From positions 1 through 58,341 of the forward strand of contig NZ_CP118970.1 of assembly GCF_029023865.1 (NCBI RefSeq): a stretch of DNA of 58,341 nucleotides, in the 5' to 3' direction. The notes under the pieces were generated by a model. That model worked only from the letters and a program-made list of their open reading frames with translations. It made no database searches and was not told where the DNA came from. The DNA comes from Lactococcus lactis. Its GTDB lineage: Bacteria > Bacillota > Bacilli > Lactobacillales > Streptococcaceae. The position numbers were made by a program, and so were the translations under genes. Positions 27,263 through 35,603 of the stretch are shown here, piece after piece; the first letter of the stretch is position 1; each line of letters starts with the position of its first letter.

Positions 27263-28070
27263 GGTTCTGTTGCGAAGTTTGAAAATCAAATGCGTTCTCT
27301 CTGAACTCCAAATATCTTAGGCTGTTATTCCCATTAATACCTTGATTTCAGTAGACACCGAAAAGCCGAAGAGCGTTCCATTTCTTCGGTTCTTTTTATA
27401 TATTCCTCGAAGGGTCTCCATGCCCTTAATCGTGGAAGAGGCTGTACGGAGACTTTGATAAAATTTAATCCGTCGTTTAATAGGTCGATGGTCTTGTTCT
27501 ATTAAATTGTTAAGATACTTCACAGTTCGGTGCTCTGTCTTAGTATATAAACCCACACTCTGTAACTTTCTAAAGGCGAAGCCAAGAGAAGGTGCTTTAT
27601 CGGTCACAATTGCTTTCGGCTCACCAAACTGTTTATGGAGTCGTTTTAAGAAAGCATAGGCTGCTTGCGTATCCCGTTTCTTTCGTAACCAGATATCTAA
27701 GGTTAAGCCGTCCGCATCAATTGCACGATAAAGATAATGCCAACGTCCCTTAATTTTGATATAGGTTTCGTCCATTTTCCATGAATAGAAGGATTGTCTA
27801 TTTTTCTTCTTCCAAAGATAATAGAGGACTTTGCTGTACTCTTGCCCCCAACGATAAATCGTAGTATGACAAACATTTATTCCACGATCATATTACAATT
27901 CCTGAACTTCACGATAGCTTAGATTGTAACGCAGGTAGTAACCAACAGCGACAATAATGACGTCTTTTTGGAATTGTTTGCCTTTAAAATGATTCATTAC
28001 TCTGTCCTCTCTGTCTTTTTTCTCAATTTTACACTAAAATAGATTTTTTGGAAAACTTTGCAACAGAACC
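27263..28070 (-). mobile_element. ISS1-like (IS6 family) element, 808 bp
   Basis: The element is bounded by GGTTCTGTTGCGAAGTTT and AAACTTTGCAACAGAACC. The length fits ISS1. It truncates an integrase on one side and a repB remnant on the other, with no target duplication, so it marks a past cointegrate junction or deletion. Confidence 0.9.
27317..27997 (-). pseudogene. ISS1-type transposase with stop codon
   Basis: The 226-codon frame starts MNHFKGKQFQKDVIIVAVGY and ends VLMGITA. TAA at 27893-27895 interrupts it early (QEL stop YDRGIN) where the homologous copy at 57128-57936 encodes QELLYDRGIN. The DDE core (MDETYIKIKGRWHYLYRAID, then VTDKAP) lies after the stop, so the copy is inactive. Confidence 0.9.
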
Positions 28071-28205
28071 CTTCAAGTAATTTTTTATCTTGTAAAGCTA
28101 ATCGTTGTTGCTGGTCTAGCAAACTAGTCAAAATTTCTATTTGCTTGTTTTGAGCGGTTGCTCCTTTGTACGTTTCATCTTCTAGCTTATAACTGTTATC
28201 ATTTA
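28071..28205 (-). pseudogene. repB fragment of a third replicon
   Basis: Minus-strand codons read DNSYKLEDETYKGATAQN followed by KQIEILTSLLDQQQRLALQD. The first part matches the C-terminal variable region of RepB of replicon 1 (DNSYKLEDKTYKEV). It is cut by ISS1 on one side and fused to the next gene's end on the other. No iterons remain. Confidence 0.65.
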
Positions 28206-28549
28206 AAATCTTTTCGGTATTGAAGAAATAAATATAGTCCACTAACAAAACAAGCAATCCCATATTTAAACATAAAAAATTGATTGACTAAATATCCTCT
28301 TGGAAAAAACATATCACATGCGATAATAGCAACCAACATAACGTAGGCGCTTTTTAAACTAATCAACAAGGTTCTTTCGTCACTTTTACCCATTTTTATA
28401 GAATAAGTAACTACAAAAATAGCACTGAACATAACAAATATAAAACCAATTCCCACAAGTAGATTAAAATTGCCAATTGATTGTTCCGACCATTCCTTCA
28501 GAGGATAGAACATGGCTTCTGGTATATCACTTAAACTTTTAATTTTCAT
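28199..28549 (-). CDS. Membrane protein of a regulator-membrane protein pair
   Basis: The 116-residue protein has three to four membrane segments (FNLLVGIGFIFVMFSAIFVV, SAYVMLVAIIACDMFF, YGIACFVSGLYLFLQY). It overlaps the upstream HTH regulator by 11 bases, a two-gene arrangement widespread in Firmicutes and thought to be a self-regulated stress or envelope sensor. The last residues may derive from the neighbouring repB junction. Function unknown. Confidence 0.6.
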   Translation of the reverse strand: MKIKSLSDIPEAMFYPLKEWSEQSIGNFNLLVGIGFIFVMFSAIFVVTYSIKMGKSDERTLLISLKSAYVMLVAIIACDMFFPRGYLVNQFFMFKYGIACFVSGLYLFLQYRKDFK

Positions 28550-28778
28550 TTTCTGCTCCTCCTAAATCATAAGAAAAAATATCTGTTATATCTACTTTGA
28601 AAAAAGTTGCTATTCTAAATGCTAACAAAAGAGTAGGAATATACTTCCCTTTTTCCATAACAAATATTGTTTGTTTAGACACTCCTATTTTATCTGCTAA
28701 TTCCTTTTGAGATAATCGAGCTAATACACGAAATTCATATACTTTATTGTTAATGGAATCGCCAAAGTCTTTTTTCAT
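28539..28778 (-). CDS. XRE-family helix-turn-helix regulator
   Basis: The 79-residue single-domain regulator has a Cro/CI-type HTH (LSQKELADKIGVSKQTIFVM, then EKGKYIPTLLLAFRIATFF), like YgzD-type proteins that pair with a small membrane protein. RBS GGAGG lies 7-8 bases upstream of the ATG on the minus strand. It likely represses its own promoter. It is divergent from nsr. Confidence 0.85.
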   Translation of the reverse strand: MKKDFGDSINNKVYEFRVLARLSQKELADKIGVSKQTIFVMEKGKYIPTLLLAFRIATFFKVDITDIFSYDLGGAENEN

Positions 28779-29041
28779 AAACTGACCTCCTTAAAACAAT
28801 AATACAACAAACTTTTAAAAAAAGTAAAGTATAATTATATTTAATATATTTATTATTTACTTAACCAAAAATAGAAAACTAGTCATAACTTCCCATCATG
28901 TCTAATTTTTAAACTTTGAGTTGATATGAGAGCGCAAAATTACTTCCTAGATTTATCGTTTACAATCAGTCCAAAGTTTCAGGATTTTCCATTCAAATTA
29001 TGTTTTAATAGTATTAAAATAACTGATGGAGAATATTTAAT

Positions 29042-29998
29042 ATGAAAATAGGTAAGCGAATTTTATTAGGTTTAGTGGCAGTATGTGCTTTATTTTTAGG
29101 AATTATCTATTTTTGGGGGTATAAATTCAACATATATTTAGTACCACCCTCCCCTCAGAAGTATGTTCGAGTTGCCTTAAAAAATATGGATGAACTTGGG
29201 CTATTTACTGATTCAAAAGAATGGGTAGAAACTAAAAAAAAGACGATAGAAGAAACATCAAATGCTAAAAACTATGCAGAAACAATCCCTTTTTTACAAA
29301 AAGCGATTAAAGTTGCAGGAGGAAAGCATTCTTTTATTGAACATGAAGAAGACATATCAAAAAGAAGCATTACAAAATATATAAAACCAAAGGCAGAAAT
29401 CGAAGGCAACACTTTAATATTAACTATTCCTGAATTTACTGGAAATAATAGTCAAGCATCTGATTACGCTAATTTTTTAGAATCTTCATTGCATAAAAAC
29501 AACTATAATGGGGTAATTGTTGATTTGAGGGGGAATAGAGGTGGAGACTTATCTCCTATGGTATTAGGATTATCCCCCCTATTGCCTGATGGAACTCTAT
29601 TTACTTATGTTGATAAAAGTAGTCATTCTAAACCTGTTGAACTACAAAATGGAGAAATAAATAGTGGCGGGTCATCAACAAAAGTAAGTGATAATAAAAA
29701 AATTAAAAAAGCTCCTATTGCTGTATTAATAGATAATAATACAGGGAGCTCCGGCGAATTAACCGCTTTGTGCTTTAAGGGAATACCTAATGTTAAATTT
29801 TTGGGTTCTGATTCAGCAGGTTATACTTCTGCTAATCAAACCGTCTATTTATATGATGGCTCAACATTACAAATAACTTCTGCTTTTGTAAAAGACAGAA
29901 CAAATAATATTTATAAAAATTTTCCTATTAGTCCGGACATTCAAACAAATAATGCTAAAAGTTCTGCAATAGAATGGATAAAATCTCAAATAAAGTAA
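29042..29998 (+). CDS. nsr: Nisin resistance protein NSR (S41 peptidase)
   Basis: This 318-residue membrane-anchored S41-family serine protease removes the last residues of nisin and lowers its activity. An N-terminal membrane helix (residues about 7-25) is followed by the extracellular protease. Ser236 lies in NNTGSSGEL and matches the catalytic serine described for NSR; a histidine in GGKHSF (residue 96) is the likely partner. The sequence agrees closely with lactococcal Nsr as I remember it. RBS GGAGA (29029-29033) and a terminator at 30002-30041 make it a single-gene unit. Confidence 0.93.
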   Translation: MKIGKRILLGLVAVCALFLGIIYFWGYKFNIYLVPPSPQKYVRVALKNMDELGLFTDSKEWVETKKKTIEETSNAKNYAETIPFLQKAIKVAGGKHSFIEHEEDISKRSITKYIKPKAEIEGNTLILTIPEFTGNNSQASDYANFLESSLHKNNYNGVIVDLRGNRGGDLSPMVLGLSPLLPDGTLFTYVDKSSHSKPVELQNGEINSGGSSTKVSDNKKIKKAPIAVLIDNNTGSSGELTALCFKGIPNVKFLGSDSAGYTSANQTVYLYDGSTLQITSAFVKDRTNNIYKNFPISPDIQTNNAKSSAIEWIKSQIK

Positions 29999-30001
29999 AG
30001 C

Positions 30002-30041
30002 AAAAAGACTTGCCAAGAAAAACATATGGTAAGTCTTTTTT
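30002..30041 (+). terminator. Terminator after nsr
   Basis: AAAAAGACTTGCCA pairs with TGGTAAGTCTTTTTT, ending in T. Confidence 0.85.
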
Positions 30042-30066
30042 GCTAGTCAAAACTTAACGTTACTTA

Positions 30067-30735
30067 CTATGATATACCGAAAGCAAGTACCAATGCAGGT
30101 AAAATGTTGTTTAAAAAGTGTATAGCTATACTAACTTCTAATCGTCTTGTCTTAAAGTAAGCTATAGCACAGGTCAATCCAATTAAACCATAAATAAGAA
30201 AACTGATGATGTTTGTTGGGGAGTGCATCAACCCAAAAAGCACACTACTTACAATAATTCCAACAACTGGAAGGTCTTTAAATAAATAGCCGACAATTCC
30301 TCCTCTAAATACGATTTCTTCCATTATTGGAGCTGCAATCCCAATAAGTAAGATAATTAATAATGGGTTTTCACCTGTAAAAAGTTGTCCTATCGCTTCA
30401 TCATTTGCCGTCTGTGTGACTCCTGTGGCATTAAGCAATAATGTACCACCAATTCCGACAGTCCGAGCAATTAGGGTACCCACTAAGATGTATATAATGT
30501 TTTTCTTAGTGAGGAAATCTTTGCTTGGCGTTAAAAAGCCTAACTTTTTACCTAAATACATTAATAAGTAGATATTCCCCACAATAAATATAATTAGAAT
30601 GAGTACAGCTAGTAAGGATAACTTGTGTGCACCGGTTTCTAAAGAAAAACCTTTTGCTCCACCATAAACAGCCATCCCTATTTGACTGAGTATTGCAAGC
30701 CCCAATACAATAAAAAATTTCTTAATATAATTCAA
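30067..30735 (-). CDS. CPBP-family intramembrane glutamic protease
   Basis: This 222-residue membrane protein has about six helices and the CPBP (Abi/Rce1) motifs: EEIVFRGGIVGYL (EExxxR), then LMHSP and a late histidine-asparagine (IAIHFLNN). Some family members give bacteriocin self-immunity. Its location beside nsr and near the orphan immunity gene is suggestive, but the substrate is unknown. It is convergent with nsr. Confidence 0.85.
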   Translation of the reverse strand: MNYIKKFFIVLGLAILSQIGMAVYGGAKGFSLETGAHKLSLLAVLILIIFIVGNIYLLMYLGKKLGFLTPSKDFLTKKNIIYILVGTLIARTVGIGGTLLLNATGVTQTANDEAIGQLFTGENPLLIILLIGIAAPIMEEIVFRGGIVGYLFKDLPVVGIIVSSVLFGLMHSPTNIISFLIYGLIGLTCAIAYFKTRRLEVSIAIHFLNNILPALVLAFGIS

Positions 30736-30835
30736 AATTCTTTTCCAACTTTCATTAATAGATTAAATTTAGGGTACTGGAAATTTTTATAACAGAACCC
30801 TTTTTATTCTTTTTGAATTCAAATATAGATTATTA

Positions 30836-31393
30836 TTATTCTTTTGCTCGTAAGAAAAAGAGTATAAAGCCATTATCCGATTTTGTAGTAACTGCATTAG
30901 TTGGTAACACTGTCAAAATAAAGAACAGTAACCCTATCGCGTATGTCAAAAATGTGAATATTGCACTTCCGCCGCTTTGTTGTAAGGTACTTATTGTTTC
31001 TGTGCAGCTAGAAGCAATGGATATGCCCCATAAAACTAAAAATCCTCGCCCTCGTAAACCAGCATCTCGATAGCGTCTCACAGCCATAGCGAGGCTTGGA
31101 AGAAATAATGATATCCCAATAAAAGCCATAATAAACAATGGAATAATAAAGCTTTCAAACGTAGAAGCCAAAAAATCAGTTTCGTTTGCACTCCCTGAAA
31201 TACTCATAGCAGAACCAATTGCTACATAGACAAAAAATATAATTGGAACAAATGAAATAATCATTAAAATTAACGTCATCCACCAATATCCAGCTCGAGT
31301 CGTTCTTCCCTTGAAATCAATATATCCAATAAAAAAATCCTTCAATGCTCGTCCAAAACTCACTTGCCCAGGAACTTCATTTATTTTTTCCAT
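30836..31393 (-). CDS. DUF805 membrane protein
   Basis: This 185-residue protein has the DUF805 layout: FKGRTTRAGYWWMTLILMII at the first helix, the RRYRDAGLRGRGFL loop, and four membrane helices. Function unknown. I chose the ATG at 31393 because AGGAGG lies 9-10 bases upstream; the ATG at 31426 has none. Confidence 0.8.
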   Translation of the reverse strand: MEKINEVPGQVSFGRALKDFFIGYIDFKGRTTRAGYWWMTLILMIISFVPIIFFVYVAIGSAMSISGSANETDFLASTFESFIIPLFIMAFIGISLFLPSLAMAVRRYRDAGLRGRGFLVLWGISIASSCTETISTLQQSGGSAIFTFLTYAIGLLFFILTVLPTNAVTTKSDNGFILFFLRAKE

Positions 31394-31526
31394 AATTAAA
31401 AATCCTCCTTCTTCTAAATCAATCATAACAAAATAAAGAATAAAAAGAGAATCCTATAGATTAATTCTCTAATATCCAACCCCAAAATAGCTATTTTATT
31501 AGTCACTTGTTCATTATTAATGCTTA

Positions 31527-32003
31527 AACCATGAGACGAGCATTGTAACAACGAAAGCTAGTATGCATAAGATTATTGTTATGAAAATCTCTTTTCTTTG
31601 TTGCTTTTTAGTTTTATCTTCCAAAATTTTAATTCTATTTAAAAAAATAGAACATCCCTGCAATATTTACACCAATACCAATACAAGTGGCTTTTAAAAT
31701 TGATATTGGTAACTCTGCACCATAATGGCTAATCAAAATTATGAATAAAAAAACTAAATCTGTAATGACTGTACAGTATGAATATTTTTTAAATTATTAA
31801 TCTCTGCCTTTTTCTTTATATTTTCTACCACTTCTGACCCCTCCGTTAATAAATTATCTAAAGATATTTGAAATAAAGAAGCTATACGAATAAGGTTATC
31901 AATATCAGGAGTCGTCTTCCCAGTTTCCCAATTAGATATAGTTTTGCTACTAACTAAAAGTTGATTAGCTAATTCTACGTTTGTTACTCTAAAAACTTGA
32001 CTT
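31527..32003 (-). pseudogene. XRE regulator with C-terminal membrane region, broken
   Basis: The HTH part (LANQLLVSSKTISNWETGKT, then TPDIDNLIRIASLFQISLDN) is followed in a second frame by VFLFIILISHYGAELPISIL and GVNIAGMFYFFK, and in a third by NRIKILEDKTKKQQRKEIF and a membrane helix ending VSWFKH near 31527. Two indels (near 31765 and in the T-run near 31645) break one original gene. The N-terminus is fused to an IS981 fragment. This is probably dead. Confidence 0.65.
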
Positions 32004-32009
32004 AACGTC

Positions 32010-32143
32010 ATACGACGTGGCCCCTGCAACAATTTATAAATGGATAGACCTCTACTCTAAATCTAATGAAAGCTCCGTCTCTAAAGCTGATTTTCTAGAA
32101 TTAAAAAGACAACTGGCTAAAGTTAAGGAAGAACGAGACATCT
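32010..32143 (+). mobile_element. IS981-like fragment (134 bp)
   Basis: Matches the complement of about 2214-2350 almost base for base, within IS3 orfA. Its right end stops 5 bases before dif-like site B, as expected if DNA to the right was exchanged at that site. Confidence 0.85.
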
Positions 32144-32148
32144 ATAAC

Positions 32149-32177
32149 TTTCGGAAAAATTAAAATTTTTCCGAAAC
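32149..32177 (+). repeat. dif-like Xer site B
   Basis: The left arm TTTCGGAAAAA and right arm TTTTTCCGAAAC surround a 6-base centre (TTAAAA). It has the same length and orientation as sites A and C. An IS981 fragment is cut immediately to its left and the antiporter operon begins to its right. Confidence 0.6.
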
Positions 32178-32284
32178 TAATATTGATAATAGGTTTTATG
32201 CTGAGAAGCAAACTAATTATTTTGATAAAATTAATCAATAGAAAATATTATTCTAAATTAATTTAAAAAAATCAGTATCCTGGA

Positions 32285-32293
32285 TGTTATAAT
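32285..32293 (+). promoter_or_regulatory. Promoter of the antiporter-Ktr operon
   Basis: TGTTATAAT is an extended -10 element 38 bases before the antiporter ATG. No good -35 box is seen. Confidence 0.5.
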
Positions 32294-32330
32294 TAATATT
32301 ATTCAATAAAGAAATCGAAGGAACTCAAAA

Positions 32331-33473
32331 ATGGAAGATATTTTTCAAATTACAATTATACTTTTCTTCTCTATGTTAGCTACGTTGCTTTCAAAGAAAT
32401 TAAAAATTCCGGAAGTTGTTGGTCAGATGTTGATAGGAATAATTCTTGCCCCATCAGTACTGGGTTTAATTAATGGAGGACATACTATAGAAGTAATGTC
32501 AGAAATTGGAGTTATCCTCTTAATGTTTCTAGCAGGACTTGAAAGTGATTTAGAAGTTCTTAAAAAAAATCTGAAACCCTCAATTCTGGTTGCATTATCA
32601 GGCGTTATTATTCCAATAACTATCTTTGGAATAGTTGCTTTCTATTCGGGAAGATCTATCTCTACTAGTCTTTTTTATGGTATAGTATTTGCAGCAACGT
32701 CTGTATCTATTACAGTTAAAGTACTGCAGGAGTATGGTTATCTTTCAACAAAAGCGGGGAATATTATACTAGGTGCTGCAGTTGTTGACGATATTTTAGC
32801 TATATTGATTCTTTCCGTGTTTAAAAGCTTTAAGAATGGTGAAGGAAATTTAATTGTGCAGTTTTCAATGGAAATATTATTTTTTGTATTTTTGTTTTTT
32901 GTACATAAGTTTATCCCTAAAGTTTGGAAATTTATAAATAAACTGCCAATTTATGCCAAAAATACGACATCAGCATTAATAATATGCTTGGGTTTAAGTT
33001 TACTTGCCGATAAAGTTGGTATGTCAGCTGTAATCGGAAGTTTTTTTGCAGGGATTGCAATTAGTCAAACAGAAGTTTCTGAGATAATTGAAGAGTATGT
33101 TTCTGCAATCGGTTATGTCATTTTTATTCCAATTTTCTTTGTTTCAATAGCAATTTCTATAAGTTTTGATGTTTTGTTTGAACATCCATTTATTGTTATT
33201 TTATTTACCTTACTAGCCATTTTGACTAAATTTCTTCCTGCATATTATTCTGGTAAGGCGTGTAACCTACAAAAAAGTGAGTCACTTCTTATTGGTACAG
33301 GAATGGTATCAAGAGGAGAAATGTCACTTATAGTTGCACAAATTGGATTAAGTGGAGCTATCATTAATAAAAATATCTATTCAGAATTAGTCATTGTCAT
33401 TATTTTGACGACACTATTAGCTCCATTTCTAATTAAAATGGTAATAAAAAAAGATAGTGCAAGGAATATATAA
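32331..33473 (+). CDS. Monovalent cation:proton antiporter (CPA2/Kef-NapA type)
   Basis: This 380-residue membrane protein has about 11-12 helices. The CPA2 signatures are IPEVVGQMLIGIILAPSVLG near the N-terminus and the paired aspartates of GAAVVDDILAIL near residues 157-168, which carry ions in this family. It likely exchanges Na+ or K+ for protons. RBS AAGGAA (32317-32322) precedes it. It is first in an operon with ktrB and ktrA, pointing to combined K+ uptake and cation extrusion under salt or acid stress. Confidence 0.88.
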   Translation: MEDIFQITIILFFSMLATLLSKKLKIPEVVGQMLIGIILAPSVLGLINGGHTIEVMSEIGVILLMFLAGLESDLEVLKKNLKPSILVALSGVIIPITIFGIVAFYSGRSISTSLFYGIVFAATSVSITVKVLQEYGYLSTKAGNIILGAAVVDDILAILILSVFKSFKNGEGNLIVQFSMEILFFVFLFFVHKFIPKVWKFINKLPIYAKNTTSALIICLGLSLLADKVGMSAVIGSFFAGIAISQTEVSEIIEEYVSAIGYVIFIPIFFVSIAISISFDVLFEHPFIVILFTLLAILTKFLPAYYSGKACNLQKSESLLIGTGMVSRGEMSLIVAQIGLSGAIINKNIYSELVIVIILTTLLAPFLIKMVIKKDSARNI

Positions 33474-33489
33474 TTAGAAATCGAGGAAT

Positions 33490-34827
33490 ATGGTGCTTTT
33501 CAAGACGTTGACTTATTCTCAAAAAATAGTTTTGGGATTTATTCTATTAGGATTGATAGGAACCATTTTATTGGCATTGCCTATTTCATCCAAAACAGGT
33601 AACTGGACTCCACTACTTGATAGCTTATTTACTTCAATTAGTGCACTATGTGTCACAGGATTGACTGTTTATGATACCTTTACTCATTGGTCTTTTTTGG
33701 GACAGTTGGTAATTCTATGTCTAATTCAGGTTGGTGGGATTGGTTTCATGACAGTTATTATCAGTATATCTACGGGATTAGGACATAAAATCGGTTTACA
33801 TGAGCGACAACTATTGGTTGAATCATCAGGACTTTTACATTCCGCAAATCTCTCATTTTTAGTAAAGCGTATCACGATTTTCGTAATAATGATAGAAGCC
33901 ATTGGAGCAGCCTTACTTTCAATACGTTTTATTCCAGAATTTGGTATAAAAACGGGAATTTACTATGGGGTATTTCATTCAATTTCGGCATTTTGTAATG
34001 CTGGATTTGACCTCATGGGCCGATTTGGAAAATATAGCTCCTTAACTCCCTATAGTACTGATTCATTAGTAATATTAACAGTTAGTATTCTGATATTTTT
34101 AGGAGGCCTAGGTTTTATTGTCTGGGATGATATTTTACGCTATAAACTAAATTTTAAAAAATACTCTTTGCATACAAAAATAGTGCTTATTACTTCAATT
34201 GCCTTCACTTTAGTTGGAAGTATTTTATTCCTTCTTATTGAAAATAATCATATTTTTAAAGAGGTGGGAGTAAAGGGAAAAATACTATCCAGTTTATTTT
34301 TGTCTATCTCCCCTAGAACAGCGGGTTTCAATGCTGTAGATTTACCAATGCTTACCAATGCTAGTATTTTTTTAACGATCCTTTTAATGATTGTTGGAGG
34401 TTCATCCGGATCAACAGCGGGTGGTTTAAAAGTTACTACTGTTGCTGTTTTGTTTTTCAGCGCTTTTGATAATTCGAGGCGGAGACCAACATCTTCTATA
34501 TTGAAACGGAGATTTTCCGATAATACAATCAAACAAGCTAGCGCAATGTTTACTTTTTACTTAATTATTGGAAGCGTTGGAGCTCTCATATTAAGTTCTC
34601 TTAATTCCTCTACTTTGGAAGAAATTATTTTTGAAGTGTTCTCGGCTTTAGGAACAGTGGGAATTACACTTGGTATTACTCCTAATTTAGGAGCACTGTC
34701 TAAAATAACTTTAGTAGTTTTAATGTTTGTAGGTCGAGTGGGCTGGATGTTATTAATTTTTGCCATTGTTGGTAGAAATCAACAAGCGCCAATAAGTAGA
34801 GTTTCAGAAGAAATCATTGTTGGATAG
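33490..34827 (+). CDS. ktrB: Potassium transporter KtrB (TrkH family)
   Basis: This 445-residue channel-like subunit has the repeated selectivity-filter motifs of the TrkH/KtrB family: SALCVTGLTVYDT, SAFCNAGFDLMG, SPRTAGFNAVDL and SALGTVGITLGI. It forms a dimer in the membrane driven by a KtrA ring. It starts 16 bases after the antiporter gene and ends 19 bases before ktrA. Confidence 0.93.
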   Translation: MVLFKTLTYSQKIVLGFILLGLIGTILLALPISSKTGNWTPLLDSLFTSISALCVTGLTVYDTFTHWSFLGQLVILCLIQVGGIGFMTVIISISTGLGHKIGLHERQLLVESSGLLHSANLSFLVKRITIFVIMIEAIGAALLSIRFIPEFGIKTGIYYGVFHSISAFCNAGFDLMGRFGKYSSLTPYSTDSLVILTVSILIFLGGLGFIVWDDILRYKLNFKKYSLHTKIVLITSIAFTLVGSILFLLIENNHIFKEVGVKGKILSSLFLSISPRTAGFNAVDLPMLTNASIFLTILLMIVGGSSGSTAGGLKVTTVAVLFFSAFDNSRRRPTSSILKRRFSDNTIKQASAMFTFYLIIGSVGALILSSLNSSTLEEIIFEVFSALGTVGITLGITPNLGALSKITLVVLMFVGRVGWMLLIFAIVGRNQQAPISRVSEEIIVG

Positions 34828-34846
34828 AATTGGAGAATAGAAGAAT

Positions 34847-35515
34847 ATGAAATCTAAAAAGTCTAAAAAATCTATACTTATCATTGGTCTGGGTAAGTTT
34901 GGAAGGTATTTAGCATTAAAAATGCAAGAGCTTGGTAATCAAGTTATGGTCGTAGATAAAGAGGAAGCAGAAAGTCAAAAACTTGCAACTAAAATTGATG
35001 ATATATTTATTGGAGACTGTACAAATGAAGAGGTTTTAAAATCTTTAGGTATTACAGATTTTGATATTTGTTTTGTCACGATCGGTGAGAATTTTGAAGC
35101 TTCTATAACAATAACCATGCTTTTAAAAAAATTGGGAGCAAGGTACACTGTGGTAAAAACCGGAAGTGATTTACAGTCAGATCTTTTGAAAAAAATAGGA
35201 GCTGACGAAATTATATATCCAGAAAAAGAGCTTGCAGAAAAACTTTCCCTGAAATATCATACGGGTTATTCAATGAAATCATATTTAGAGTTGAACCAAG
35301 ATTATTCTATTATAGAGATGGACGTCCCAAAGCACTGGATTGGTAACTCATTAACGGAACTCAACCTTCGAAGAAAATTAGGATTAAATATTATTGCAAT
35401 AAAGAACAGTGGTTCTGTAAATGTTGTCCCTGAGCCAGAGGAGCATTTTAGAGAGAATGATGTGATAGTAGTTGTTGGGCGGCAATCGACAATTATTGAA
35501 TATATTCAGGAATAA
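34847..35515 (+). CDS. ktrA: Potassium channel regulatory subunit KtrA (RCK)
   Basis: This 222-residue cytosolic protein has an RCK_N Rossmann domain (ILIIGLGKFGRYLALKMQEL, GxGxxG, then acidic VVDKE at the end of strand 2) and an RCK_C domain (about residues 140-222). It gates KtrB in response to ATP/ADP and, in many Firmicutes, to cyclic-di-AMP through RCK_C. It is the last gene of the operon; dif-like site C follows 34 bases after its stop. Confidence 0.92.
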   Translation: MKSKKSKKSILIIGLGKFGRYLALKMQELGNQVMVVDKEEAESQKLATKIDDIFIGDCTNEEVLKSLGITDFDICFVTIGENFEASITITMLLKKLGARYTVVKTGSDLQSDLLKKIGADEIIYPEKELAEKLSLKYHTGYSMKSYLELNQDYSIIEMDVPKHWIGNSLTELNLRRKLGLNIIAIKNSGSVNVVPEPEEHFRENDVIVVVGRQSTIIEYIQE

Positions 35516-35549
35516 AGAAAATTTTTCACCAATATTTATAGTATATATC

Positions 35550-35578
35550 TATCCGAAAAAGACAACTTTTCCTGAAAC
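35550..35578 (+). repeat. dif-like Xer site C
   Basis: The left arm TATCCGAAAAA and right arm TTTTCCTGAAAC surround a different 6-base centre (GACAAC). It is the closest of the three in its arms to the remembered XerS dif sequence. It lies between ktrA and the convergent CHAT gene, 26 bases from the latter's stop. Confidence 0.55.
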
Positions 35579-35603
35579 TTATATTTTTTTGTCTTTGCGT
35601 ACG

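Noticed and set aside
30786-30802. AACAGAACCC resembling an IS6-family end
   Set aside because: Only about nine bases match and the AAACTTTG part is missing; not enough for an IS remnant.
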